DNA of 23,683 nt from NCBI GenBank assembly GCA_900770835.1, contig CAAGLQ010000088.1, forward strand, positions 1 through 23,683, given 5' to 3'. The stretch is from an uncultured Parabacteroides sp. Lineage in GTDB: Bacteria; Bacteroidota; Bacteroidia; Bacteroidales; Tannerellaceae. Of this stretch, positions 8,396 to 16,950 are shown one piece after another. The notes beneath the pieces were generated by a model. That model saw nothing but the letters and a program-made list of their open reading frames with translations. It was not told the origin of the DNA and did not search any database. Each line of letters begins with the position of its first letter. Position 1 is the first letter of the stretch. The translations under genes were made by a program, and so were the position numbers.

Positions 8396-9634
8396 ATGAG
8401 GATCTTGTTGGTGACACGCGGTTCGCAAGGTGACGTGCTCCCCTACTTGGCCGTGGCTGAGGAGCTGCGGCGCAGGGGGCATGAGGTGACGCTCAATGTG
8501 CCCTCCCTTTTTGAGACCTCCGTAAAGGCTTACGATTTTCCCTATGTGTTGCAACCGTTTGATGACATCAAGGGGATGATTGACGATGCCGGACAGAAAA
8601 AGCAGGGGTTCCGTCCCTTCTTGAAATGGACACGAGCGGTCATTGACACCCAGTTTGAACAGCTGCCTTCGTTGGTGAAGCAGCACGATCTGGTGATTTC
8701 CACCAACTCAGAGTTTGCGGCACCCAGCATCGCGGAGTATTGCGGGAAACCTTTGATCCGTACGGGCTACGCCCCTTTGTTACCCAGCAAACATATTCGT
8801 CCGGCAACGTTGCCTTTTCAACGGCCCAACCTCCTGCTGCCACCGGCGTTACTTTGGAAAGTGATGAACCGGTTCACCAACCTCATGGTCAAAGAGACGA
8901 TCAACAAGCAGCGGCAACGCTTGGGCATGGCACCGATTCAGAATTTCGGTTATCACGCAGGATCGCATTCACTCAATTACCTCATGTATAGTCCGCAGCT
9001 TGGAGAGACCGATCCCGATTGGCCTTTCCATTGGGAGATTGGCGGTTACTGTTTCAACGATAATTTCAGCTATGAAGAGTCTGCCTACCAAACCATGTTG
9101 CGGTTTGTGGAAAGCGGTTCCGATCCGATCCTCTTCTTCACTTTGGGCAGCTGCTCGGCCAAGGAGGGACATCTCTTCTGCCAGATGCTGTTGGAGAGCT
9201 GCCGAAAGATGGGCTTTCGCTTATTGATCGGTTCAGGCTGGTCGCAGACGGGCATTCAATTGAAGACCAACGATCGACTGTTTCTCCTGACGCAACCACT
9301 GCCTCACCATCTGCTGCTTTCCCATTGCCAAGGAGTCATTCATCATGGAGGCTGTGGCACCACCCACAGCGTCGCTCGTGCCGGGAAACCGCAGTTGCTC
9401 ACGCCCCTGTTGCTCGACCAACCCTATTGGGCCTACCGAGTGGAGCGATTAGGCATTGGTCCACGTGCATTGCGCATCGGCAAAGCCAACCAGCAAACGG
9501 TTGACCGCAAAGTGGAGGAGCTGATGACCAGCTCCCGGCTCAAACAGCAAGCGGAGCAATTAGGGCAACTCATCCGAGCCGAACAGGGCATTCGTCACTT
9601 TTGTGATTACGTAGAACGTTCTTCTACAATGTAG
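8396..9634 (+). CDS. GT1-type glycosyltransferase (UGT / sterol glucosyltransferase-like)
   Basis: The 412-residue product is a GT-B fold enzyme of the family that glycosylates lipids, sterols, macrolides or similar small molecules using a nucleotide sugar. The N-terminal Rossmann half starts RILLVTRGSQGDVLPYLAVA, with the typical GSxGDVxP motif. The C-terminal half carries the donor-site motif HHGGCGTTHSVARAGKP (from H316) and PLLLDQPYWAYRVERLGIGP, equivalent to the PSPG-like region of UGTs. The product seems complete and of family length. There is only one base between the radical SAM stop and this ATG. A 24 bp piece of this gene (9408-9431) is repeated exactly at 17787-17810. The acceptor is unknown; a lipid or isoprenoid product modified by the radical SAM partner is one option. 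Confidence 0.88.
   Translation: MRILLVTRGSQGDVLPYLAVAEELRRRGHEVTLNVPSLFETSVKAYDFPYVLQPFDDIKGMIDDAGQKKQGFRPFLKWTRAVIDTQFEQLPSLVKQHDLVISTNSEFAAPSIAEYCGKPLIRTGYAPLLPSKHIRPATLPFQRPNLLLPPALLWKVMNRFTNLMVKETINKQRQRLGMAPIQNFGYHAGSHSLNYLMYSPQLGETDPDWPFHWEIGGYCFNDNFSYEESAYQTMLRFVESGSDPILFFTLGSCSAKEGHLFCQMLLESCRKMGFRLLIGSGWSQTGIQLKTNDRLFLLTQPLPHHLLLSHCQGVIHHGGCGTTHSVARAGKPQLLTPLLLDQPYWAYRVERLGIGPRALRIGKANQQTVDRKVEELMTSSRLKQQAEQLGQLIRAEQGIRHFCDYVERSSTM
9408..9431. repeat. left copy of a 24 bp direct repeat (in glycosyltransferase gene)
   Basis: This stretch encodes LLLDQPYW within the donor-binding region of the glycosyltransferase. An identical 24 bp copy occurs in the same orientation at 17787-17810, about 8.4 kb away, at the other edge of the accessory region. 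Confidence 0.9.
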
Positions 9635-9661
9635 TTGAAAAGGACTGATCTTTGGAGGCGA

Positions 9662-9698
9662 TGTGTAGCACATAACAGGAAAGTCATTGTGCTACACA
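9662..9698. terminator. 11 bp perfect inverted repeat behind the glycosyltransferase gene
   Basis: TGTGTAGCACA (9662-9672) is the exact reverse complement of TGTGCTACACA (9688-9698), with a 15-base loop. It lies 27 bp after the glycosyltransferase stop and directly behind the stop of the oppositely oriented ATPase fragment, so it may end transcription from both sides. No long T run follows. Confidence 0.5.
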
Positions 9699-9699
9699 G

Positions 9700-9897
9700 C
9701 TATTGCACCTTGCTCTCAAACCAAAGCGCAAAAAGGGGATCTGTTATGTAAAACTTTTGTCCATTCATTTCCATCAAATCCTTTTCAACCAAGGCCGTCT
9801 TGAGACGTGTGCTGTTGGAGAATGTCCTGTGGCCTTGTTGGAGGAGGTAAAGGAATAGGCATGAAAACAATCCGCTACTGATAGCGCTTTCAAGTGC
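9700..9897 (-). pseudogene. C-terminal fragment of a AAA-type ATPase
   Basis: Reading the - strand from the stop codon at 9898-9900 to the stop at 9700-9702 gives about 65 residues. The last 50 resemble the winged-helix end of Bacteroides/archaeal-type AAA ATP-binding proteins: FLYLLQQGHRTFSN, then RLKTALVEKDLMEM, then QKFYITDPLFALWFES. In that family the pattern 'LxxKxLI...F.DPLFxLWF' ends the protein. The Walker motifs and everything before are absent. The N-terminal limit of homology coincides with a palindromic repeat array (9879-9936), which suggests a rearrangement there. It is unlikely to be functional. The assignment rests on the tail only. Confidence 0.5.
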
Positions 9898-9936
9898 CTA
9901 TGAAAGCGCTTTCATCGGGCGATGCAAGCACTATCA
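9879..9936. repeat. three 14 bp palindromic units, 22 bp period
   Basis: The units are TGATAGCGCTTTCA (9879-9892), TGAAAGCGCTTTCA (9901-9914, a perfect palindrome) and TGCAAGCACTATCA (9923-9936). They are separated by two 8-base spacers of unrelated sequence (AGTGCCTA and TCGGGCGA), giving a period of exactly 22 bp. The first two units can also pair with each other. It lies at the broken end of the ATPase fragment. Confidence 0.85.
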
Positions 9937-10293
9937 TATTCAACAAGGTGCAATGTCGTAAGATAGAGCGGTCGCTTCCAATACTGAACAAAATGGTGTG
10001 GAGGCAATGCTAAATCAACCTGAAAAAGGGTGTCTTGTACTGATATAGGCTGGTTTTTCCGTAACATTCTACAGAATTCTTTGGTTAGTCCAATTAATTG
10101 CAGCATCTTTGCCATAAACAACGTATGTTTGTTGGGAATAGGTTGTATTCATTTTTTACAAAATGGAAGAAATATCTGCGCAAACTATATTGGACACCTA
10201 TACTCTTCAGATTCCTAAATCTGATAGCAGTTTTTTTAATTCACAGTACAACAGTAAGACGATTACTCATGCCCATCTTAAATAATATCCATA
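9937..10293. other. intergenic region before the outer membrane protein gene
   Basis: No convincing full gene is seen. Two items can be noted. A promoter-like pair, TTTG (10080-10083) and CATCTTTG (10104-10111), is spaced by 20 bases. A 40-codon open frame runs at 10163-10285, with the piece TYTLQIPKSDSSFF. That piece is reminiscent of the N-terminal part of small Bacteroides antitoxin-like proteins, but it stops early and its match rests on memory. The frame on the - strand at 9912-10121 is not recognisable. Confidence 0.4.
10080..10111 (+). promoter_or_regulatory. possible promoter upstream of the outer membrane protein gene
   Basis: TTTG at 10080-10083, a 20-base spacer, and CATCTTTG at 10104-10111 match the Bacteroides promoter pattern except for the first base of the -7 element. 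It lies about 180 nt before the start at 10294. Confidence 0.35.
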
Positions 10294-12674
10294 ATGAAAA
10301 AAATCATTTTATTTTCACTTATTATAACACAAAGCAACTTTGGATATGGGGGGATATCTAATAGATATGTGTACATTTTAAATAATGATACACATGTTAA
10401 TTGTATAGCCAAAGACTCAGAAGACGCTTTAATAGGATTGATTATTGATGAAGAAGGCAATCCTGTGTCATTTGCCTCTATCTCATTGCTGTCAAAGATA
10501 AACAGCTCTCTCATAACTGGTGGGGTGAGTGATGAAAATGGTCGTTTTTCCATATCATGTCCTGATGTCCCAATGGTTGCAAGAATCAGTTGCATAGGAT
10601 ACAAAACTATTGAATTACCTATAACTACAAAGGATATCGGGACTATTCGTATGTCGGCAGACACTAACCTTTTGAACGATGTCACCATTGTTGGACATCG
10701 CAAATACATTTCAAGAGAAAACGGAAGACTTACTCTCAACGTTCAAAACTCCAACTTGCAAAATATCGGCAAGGCTACTGATATCATCAAGTACGTTCCA
10801 GGTATGCTTTATACTAATGGCAAATACGAGGTGTTCGGAAAGGGAGAGCCTGTTATTTACATAGATGGCAGAAAGGTAGCAAACGCTTCAGAACTCTCCT
10901 TGCTTTCCTCTTCCAATGTAAAGTCTGTTCAACTTATCACTAATCCTGGGGCAGAATACGATGCTGACACAAGAAGCGTGATAGCCATCAGCACCATACA
11001 CAATAAACTTGATGGTCTTTCTGGCATTGCCAGAGCGGAACTTTCAAGACACAAGAATTTGTCAAACAATGAGGACATCAATCTCAACATCCACAAGGGA
11101 GCATTGGATGTTTTCCTTGCCTATCAGTATGACAATACAAGAAGCGACATTCGCTATGACATCGACCAAACCAATTACGAACAAGATATTTTCCATGAGG
11201 TTTCTGCTTCGGAATACTCCGACGTTCTCGTTCTCACGATTACAGCGTAGGCATGAACTATGCCATCAACAAGAACCACACCATTGGTGGCAAATACATG
11301 GGAACATTCTCCAACTATAAGTTGCTTGATTCCCCTTACGACTACATGTTGACTTACAAGAATAATGAGCTTTTGACTTCTACAGACAATAAGACAGATG
11401 AGTCGGAAAAGGAAAAGTTTCATAATGTCAATGCTTACTACATCGGTAAGTTGTCAGACAAGTTGCAGTTTAACTTGGATGCCGACTATGTATATTCTCA
11501 ACTGAAACATCAGCAGCAAGTAACCGAGACAAGCCAAACGGATGCATCTTCGGAATTAACGCACATGCAAAACGACCAAAGGAACCGTGCCGTGGCTTTC
11601 AAAGGTGTATTTGCTTGGAACATAACCGAAAAACATGGTTTTGACTTCGGCGCAGATTTTAGTAAAATTTCGTCATGGGGAATTTCTGTGAACGAGGAAG
11701 GAAAGATAGCCGATAACCAATTCAAGAACAAGGAAACCAAATATGCAGGATTTGTATCCTACCGCTTGTCGTCAGAGAAATGGAGGGGAAGTCTTGGACT
11801 ACGCTATGAGTTCGTACATGCCATCAACACAGACCAAGGTGAGGTAAAAAACAAAACGAATTACTCAGACTTGCTGCCATCTTTCTCGCTTTCTACTTCT
11901 TTTGGCAGAGTGGATTTGAACCTCGATTTCAGCAGCAGGGTGAATCGCCCTTCATTCCGACAGTTGAACAACAGTGTCAGTTATAACAATCAATACCATT
12001 ACGAGCAAGGAAACATCTATCTGAAGCCACAATATGTGTATGATACAGAAGTCGGCATGAACTATAGCTTCTTTGATTTCAAATTGGACTATCAGTATAT
12101 CAAAGACTATATCCATCCTACGGTTGTGGCTATATCTGGTAAACCAGGAACCGTTGCTTGGATGTCAACTAACGCCAAGGATTTTCAGCAGTTAGGAGCG
12201 CAATGTGTGGTTTCACCTGTATTCGACTGTTGGCGACCAACTTTGACGGCAGGCGTTTACAGGCCTTTCTTCTCTTTGACATACAATGGAGAAAAGGTAG
12301 ATTATAATCATCCATACGGTTTATTGGCATTTCAAAACTCAGTGGAACTTAAAAGCGATTGGCTTTTCCGCAGCGATTTCTATTGGAACATCAAAGGGCA
12401 TCACGGCATCTACGAGCAGAACAGCCATGCCACATTCAACATGATGGTTCAAAAGCAATTGCTCAAGAAGAGGCTAACAATAACGCTGAAAGCAGAGGAC
12501 TTGTTTGATTGGTCAAAGTTGAATGATGTAAAGAAAGTAAATTTCGTGGTACAGAACAGAAAGGTAAACAACTTCAATCGTTGCATTATTGCCTCAATCA
12601 GCTATAACTTCAACAGCTTCAAGGATAAATATAACGGCTGTGGCTCAGCAGACGATGAGATAAATCGCTTTTAG
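10294..12674 (+). pseudogene. frameshifted outer membrane beta-barrel protein (TonB-receptor-like)
   Basis: Two adjoining frames (10294-11250 and 11253-12674) together encode one protein of about 790 residues. The first part has a signal peptide, then a carboxypeptidase-like regulatory domain (GLIIDEEGNPVSFASISLL ... GRFSISCP ... IGYKTIELPI). A plug-like region follows with KYVPGMLYTNGKYEVFGKG, VIYIDGRKV and the phrase SVQLITNPGAEYDA. The second frame is the beta barrel, rich in alternating aromatic strands (SLGLRYEFVHA, NYSFFDFKLDYQYIKDY, IASISYNFN). The join is at about 11205-11228. The first frame ends in VLVLTITA, while the second, read upstream of its ATG, gives RSHDYSVGMNYAINKN, which continues the barrel. 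A one-base indel would explain it. Family members act in uptake or surface binding without a clear substrate. It is either a pseudogene or a sequencing error. Confidence 0.8.
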
Positions 12675-12814
12675 AAATATATCGACAAAAAAGCGTGTTT
12701 GGGCTTAGAAATACGGCGTTTTTAGTTCATGGCAAAAGGAAAAAATATAAACCGTGGTGGATTTTCCCTAAACAGGAAGGGGATTCCTTCTTATCATAAG
12801 TGTTTAATGCGAAA

Positions 12815-12852
12815 ATAGACAGACACAGAAATCAGATTCAATGTCTGTCTAT
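12815..12852. terminator. hairpin between convergent genes
   Basis: ATAGACAGACA (12815-12825) pairs perfectly with TGTCTGTCTAT (12842-12852) around a 16-base loop. It lies between the 3' ends of the + strand outer membrane protein gene and the - strand helicase fragment. On the - strand it is followed by ATTTTCGC. It is a plausible two-way terminator. The other sequence in 12675-12863 shows no gene I can support. Confidence 0.5.
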
Positions 12853-12863
12853 GAAACTTTATT

Positions 12864-14153
12864 TTACATTCGGAAAGCAGGTCTGACAATTTTATTATTT
12901 GCCGTTTCTTCAACCTTTTCTTTTTCCGTAGCAAGTTCTTTTGATTCTTGCTGTTGCGGAGGTGCGAGGTCAAGCTGTATCTTCCTGTCCAACACCGCCA
13001 ACTCTGTTTTCAATCCTTTCAGTTCATCCTCTTTCTTCCAAGTCTTGCCAACAATCTCTTGCAGTTGCGATATCTCCTTCTCCAAAGCCTTGCACCTTGA
13101 CTCATACTGTTCAATATAGCTCGGTATCTTCTGCAAGGCATTCAGAAAGTTGTTTGCCGCAGCCAATGGGTCGGACTTGGCGATGTGTCCATAGTTGTAC
13201 TGGTACTTGTAATAGCCCTCAACAAGGAAGCGGTTGTCAACAAAAGGCAGACCGTTCTCGAAACTTGTCTCACTGACAATCTTGACCGGAAAATCATAGA
13301 TTTCTCCTATCCGCTTGTACTGTCCACCTGTTATCTCTTTCTCCGCCAACATTTGCAGATGCTTTCCGATAACCTCCAAGTTCGTGGACTCCACACCATC
13401 AAGAGTGATGAGGTTGATAATGTTACCGTCCTTATCCTTTTTGGCTTGGCTCATGAACTTGTCGTAATCCTCGGTCATTCCCTTGAGAGTAGCCTTGTTG
13501 TTGCCCAATTCTGCCGTCTTTGACTGCAACTTCGTTTCAGAGTCACGCTTGCCCTTGTTGAACGACTTGCGCTCACCCTCTAAGGACGCAATCTTCTTTT
13601 CCAGCTTCGCCTTGTCGAGCAAGTCGGTGTTGCCGGAAAGAATAGACATGTACTCGGAGAAGTTCATGCCCGATTTCTCGTCCATCGCTCCCTCGTCAAT
13701 GGTTCTTGCTCCCAATGCACCGCTCTTCAACTGCGAGATGAAGGTCTGCTTGCAATGCAGAAGGTTGAACTTGTACGAGTCAAGCGACTTTTCCACCGCA
13801 TAGATGATGACATCCACCTTGTTGTCGGCATACAGCTTGGCAATCTCATTGCTGGCACGCACCCCTTGGCGACCGTCACGCTGTGCCAAGTCGGACGGTC
13901 GCCAAGGGGTGTCAAGGTGGTGAATCGCCACGCAACGCCGTTGTGCATTGACACCTGTTCCCAACATGGAGTTGGAACCGAACAGCACCCTGACAGTACC
14001 TGCATTCATCGCTGCTATCACCAACTTTCTCGCACGCTCGTTCTTGCATTCTTGGATGAAGCGTATCTCCGAGGGCGGTATGCCGTAGTCCTCTATCAGC
14101 TTGCGCTTGATTTCCGAATACACGTTCCATTCTCCTGGTCGGTATGTTCCCAT
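12864..14153 (-). pseudogene. C-terminal part of a large SNF2-type helicase / DNA methylase-like protein of mobile elements
   Basis: The 429-residue frame carries the end of a helicase C-terminal domain: GTVRVLFGSNSMLGTGVNAQ (motif V region) and HHLDTPWRPSDLAQRDGRQG (motif VI, with the QRDGR arginine). After this come VDVIIYAVEKSLDSYKFN, GARTIDEGAMDEKSGMNF and a long coiled coil (about 180-235 and again 350-400). These are features of the ~1,900-residue SNF2/N6-methylase-like proteins found on Bacteroides conjugative and mobilisable elements. All upstream domains (methylase, helicase motifs I-IV) are missing. The family homology starts at GTYRPGEWNVYSEIKRKL, while the codons just upstream are unrelated and reach a stop at 14199-14201. 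So the breakpoint is near 14153. It marks this stretch as former mobile-element DNA. Confidence 0.8.
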
Positions 14154-14254
14154 GCCGGAAATGTATGGATTCTCATGTACGATGCATATATATGTAATCT
14201 ATGCTGGATTATAGGCAATTTCAAGGATTTTCAAATCATATATAAGACAAAAGT

Positions 14255-14467
14255 ATGAGCAAACTGAATAATATCGTGATGTTCGCCTGTTCAGAAGGAG
14301 GGCATTTCTCCCAAATGATGGCATTGCATGAATTGTTTGGAAAACATGATAGCATACTAGTAACTGATAATGTACGAGCGACCAAAAGAATGCCTGCACT
14401 CAGTGAGATAGGAGATATAGTATTTGCTACTGATATGGCAAAGGATGGTGGAGGAGCTGATAGATGA
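14255..14467 (+). pseudogene. N-terminal fragment of a PssD/Alg14-like capsule glycosyltransferase subunit
   Basis: The first ~55 residues (NNIVMFACSEGGHFSQMMAL, then SILVTDNVRATK) match the N-terminal Rossmann half of PssD/Alg14. That is the membrane-anchoring subunit that pairs with PssE/Alg13 to transfer a sugar to a lipid-linked acceptor in capsule or exopolysaccharide synthesis. The normal protein is about 150-160 residues. Here homology ends near DMAKD and the frame closes at 14467 after running into PssE sequence in another frame. The join at about 14430-14440 (GCAAAGGATGG) looks like a deletion that removed the rest of pssD and the first codons of pssE. It is probably non-functional. 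Confidence 0.7.
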
Positions 14468-15686
14468 ATTACACCCAGACCATGACTTTATTGCACAAGT
14501 TGGTAATACAAAGTATCAGTCTGATAAAATCAAACTTTTGGATTATGTACCAGAAACGGAGTTCAAGGAGCTCATCGACCAGTCAGATATTGTGATTACC
14601 CATGCAGGTAGCGGAGCCTTGTTCAGCGCCATTAAGCAAGGGAAAAAGACTATTGCAGTAGCAAGACTGCACAAGTATAATGAAATGGCAAAATCGCTTT
14701 TCCCAAATGCAAAACTGACGAATGTTTATGCTTCAACTGAGGCAGGAACACTATTCGCTTCGAAAGGAAACGAATTCTGTATTAAGGATGATATGAAAGG
14801 TAAAGTATGCGTACGTGATGGTGAGCTGCTTATCCATAAGTCGTTACTTGCTCAGTCGGAATCGATTCAGTTTGATGCAGAATGGTATCATACGGGCGAT
14901 TTGATAGAGATTAGTCGTGAGGAGCCGCTGACATTCCACTTCGTTTCACTCAAAACGGAGATGATCAATGTGGGAGGCTACAAGGTGAACCCTACAGAGG
15001 TAGAAGAAGCTTTGAGGGAATGTGATGGAGTGGCTGATGCATACGTCTACTCGAAGGAAAACCGCATCATGGACAAGATTATCTTATGTGACGTGGTGTT
15101 TCATGTGGCGGGCATTGCGCATGTGGATCCGAAACCAGAGATGGCTCCACTGTATTACAAGGTGAATCGTGATTTGACCATTGAGATTGCGAAATGGGAG
15201 AAGGGGCATGGGGTGAAGCTGTTCATCTATATGAGTTCACGTATCGTATATCGTGCCAGCAAGTCGTTGAAAGGGAATGTGACGACCATAGAGACAGTTC
15301 CTGATCCGAATAATTTCTATGGCGACTTGAAATGGCAAGCGGAAAAAGGCTTGCAAGAGTTGTATAGCCCTTCGTTCAAAGTGGCTATTCTTCGTCCGCC
15401 GATGATTTATGGGCCAGGGAACAAGGGTAATTTCCCGCAGAATGCGGAGTATGCGGACACGGTGGAGAGAGTACGTCTGTTTGCCAAGGAACATGGACAC
15501 AGGATTTGGATCAGCCGTCTGTTCAATCCACTCGTTTGGTTGAGTTCTTTCTTCCTTCCTGCTATTCCGAAGATGTTTGCTGATTCGTATTATGTGCCGG
15601 AGATGAGTCAGTACGACTTCGATTATCAGGTGATTTCGTTTGAGGAGTCGCTGAAGGGGTTGGAGGCGAAGAGAACAATGAGGTAA
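14424..15686 (+). pseudogene. chimeric capsule ORF: PssE piece + AMP-ligase piece + epimerase pieces
   Basis: One open frame of 420 codons joins parts of three different enzymes. Residues ~7-89 match PssE/Alg13 (DIVITHAGSGALFSAIKQGK). Residues ~90-220 match the C-terminal half of an acyl-AMP ligase (VYASTEAGTLF, EWYHTGDLIEI, INVGGYKVNPTEVEEAL). Residues ~221-338 match an NAD-dependent sugar epimerase without its N-terminal nucleotide site: DVVFHVAGIAHVDPKPEMA, the YxxxK motif in FYGDLKWQAEKG, and LRPPMIYGPGNKGNFP. Residues ~339-420 seem to be the epimerase C-terminus, with another internal loss at NFP/QNAEY. The joins are near 14690, 15085 and 15438. Each enzyme lacks essential parts, so the protein is unlikely to have any of the original activities, yet the frame is open across three joins. 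It reads as several deletions in a former capsule cluster that had the gene order pssD, pssE, ligase, epimerase. An assembly artefact must be ruled out. Confidence 0.75.
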
Positions 15687-15716
15687 GGATCCTCCGTTTC
15701 TTTTCCGTAAGTACTC

Positions 15717-16919
15717 TCAATCCGCTTTGTTGCCTAACAACCAATCGAGTGCATAAAGCTGACGGATGCCGTCATGAAGCACCAAGGGATCAGGATCGAG
15801 GGTGAGTAGGTATTTGGGATAGTGATCGTTGATCTGAAGCAGTGGAGCCAATTCACGTTGGAGGGTTGTTTCGTCGCGCACGGAGAGTGATACTTGAAAA
15901 TAGGTGGGTTGGCCTGACTGTAGCGCAATGAAGTCCACTTCGGCATCGCCCATCTTGCCTATCATGACTTGATAGTTTCTCCGGATTAATTCAAGGCAGA
16001 CAATGTTTTCGAGCAGATGTCCTAAGTCACCACCCCGAATGCCAATGAGCAAATGACGAATACCTAAATCAGCAATGTAGTATTTATGTCCCACCTTCAA
16101 GCGTTGTTTACCACGTATATCGTAACGCTCAAGGCGATAGAAGAGGAAACATTCGACCAACGACTGCATATACGATTCAACGGTATGGTCGGACACCTTT
16201 CGTCCACCAGACTGCAGGTTGTTTGTGACGCTTTTGACCGAGGTCAGATTACCGATGTTGTCTGCCAGGAAACGAACTATACGTCCCAACAGATCCATGT
16301 CCTGCAGTTTACGACGGCTGACGATATCTTTTAATACAACCGTACTATAGAGGCCATCAAGGTATTCGCGGACTGCCTCGGCGTGCGGCAACCGCAGGCC
16401 GTAGGGGAAGGATGTGAGTGACAGGTAACGGCGATAATTCTCTTCAGCCGACAAGGGTGACTGATAGCAGTATTCTGCAAACGACAATGGAAGAAGCCTT
16501 ATCTCGATATATCGTCCGGATAGCAACGTGGCAATCTCACTGGACAATAGATAGGCATTGGAACCTGTCAGGTATATATCAACATTGGAACGGAGGAAAA
16601 GGCTGTCAATAGCTCGTTGGTATTCATTTACCATTTGTACCTCATCAAAAAACAGATAGTTCTGGCAATCGGACAATAGCCGCTGGGTGACATGAGCGTA
16701 CAATTGCCGGTAGTCCAACAGATGTTCGTTTGCCAGATCTTCAAAATTATAGACTTGTATCTGCTCAGGCTTGACTCCGAAAGAAAGAAGCTGTTGTTGG
16801 TAATGTTGCATCAAAGTGCTCTTACCGGAACGACGAATGCCCGTTATGACTTTAATGATCTGTTTATCTCGCCATGTAGTCAGCTGGTCAAGATAGGAGG
16901 AACGCGGTATCTGCTTCAT
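15717..16919 (-). CDS. AAA ATPase with DUF4143 domain
   Basis: The 400-residue product has Walker A GIRRSGKST (residues 27-35), a Walker B-like YLFFDEVQ (near 90) and a sensor segment IYLTGSNAYLLSSE. The C-terminal DUF4143 region has GHLLENIVCLELIRRNY and AEVDFIAL, which resembles a PD-(D/E)xK nuclease-like fold (E ... D/E-V-D-F). Length and motif order are typical for this very common family of Bacteroidetes, whose role is unsettled; a link with toxin-like or mobile genes is often proposed. All motifs look intact. I chose ATG 16919 because it precedes the usual N-terminal helix. The frame remains open to 17036 but that stretch lies in the ATGCA repeat array. It converges with the capsule mosaic, 30 bp between stops. 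Confidence 0.88.
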   Translation of the reverse strand: MKQIPRSSYLDQLTTWRDKQIIKVITGIRRSGKSTLMQHYQQQLLSFGVKPEQIQVYNFEDLANEHLLDYRQLYAHVTQRLLSDCQNYLFFDEVQMVNEYQRAIDSLFLRSNVDIYLTGSNAYLLSSEIATLLSGRYIEIRLLPLSFAEYCYQSPLSAEENYRRYLSLTSFPYGLRLPHAEAVREYLDGLYSTVVLKDIVSRRKLQDMDLLGRIVRFLADNIGNLTSVKSVTNNLQSGGRKVSDHTVESYMQSLVECFLFYRLERYDIRGKQRLKVGHKYYIADLGIRHLLIGIRGGDLGHLLENIVCLELIRRNYQVMIGKMGDAEVDFIALQSGQPTYFQVSLSVRDETTLQRELAPLLQINDHYPKYLLTLDPDPLVLHDGIRQLYALDWLLGNKAD

Positions 16920-16950
16920 TGTATTGTTAATTTCATGAACCAATATAAAA

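Noticed and set aside
9879..9936. CRISPR reading of the 22 bp palindromic units
   Set aside because: Repeats of 14 bp and spacers of 8 bp are far outside CRISPR sizes, and there are no cas genes.
9912..10121. 69-residue open frame on the - strand next to the palindromic array
   Set aside because: No motif is recognisable, its end is made of repeat sequence, and no start signal is seen. It could be a decayed fragment but cannot be supported.
12729..12818. 29-residue open frame (MAKGKNINRGGFSLNRKG...) between the outer membrane protein gene and the helicase fragment
   Set aside because: It is very short, has no clear ribosome binding site and no recognisable family, and its stop lies in the arm of a hairpin. 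It is probably chance.
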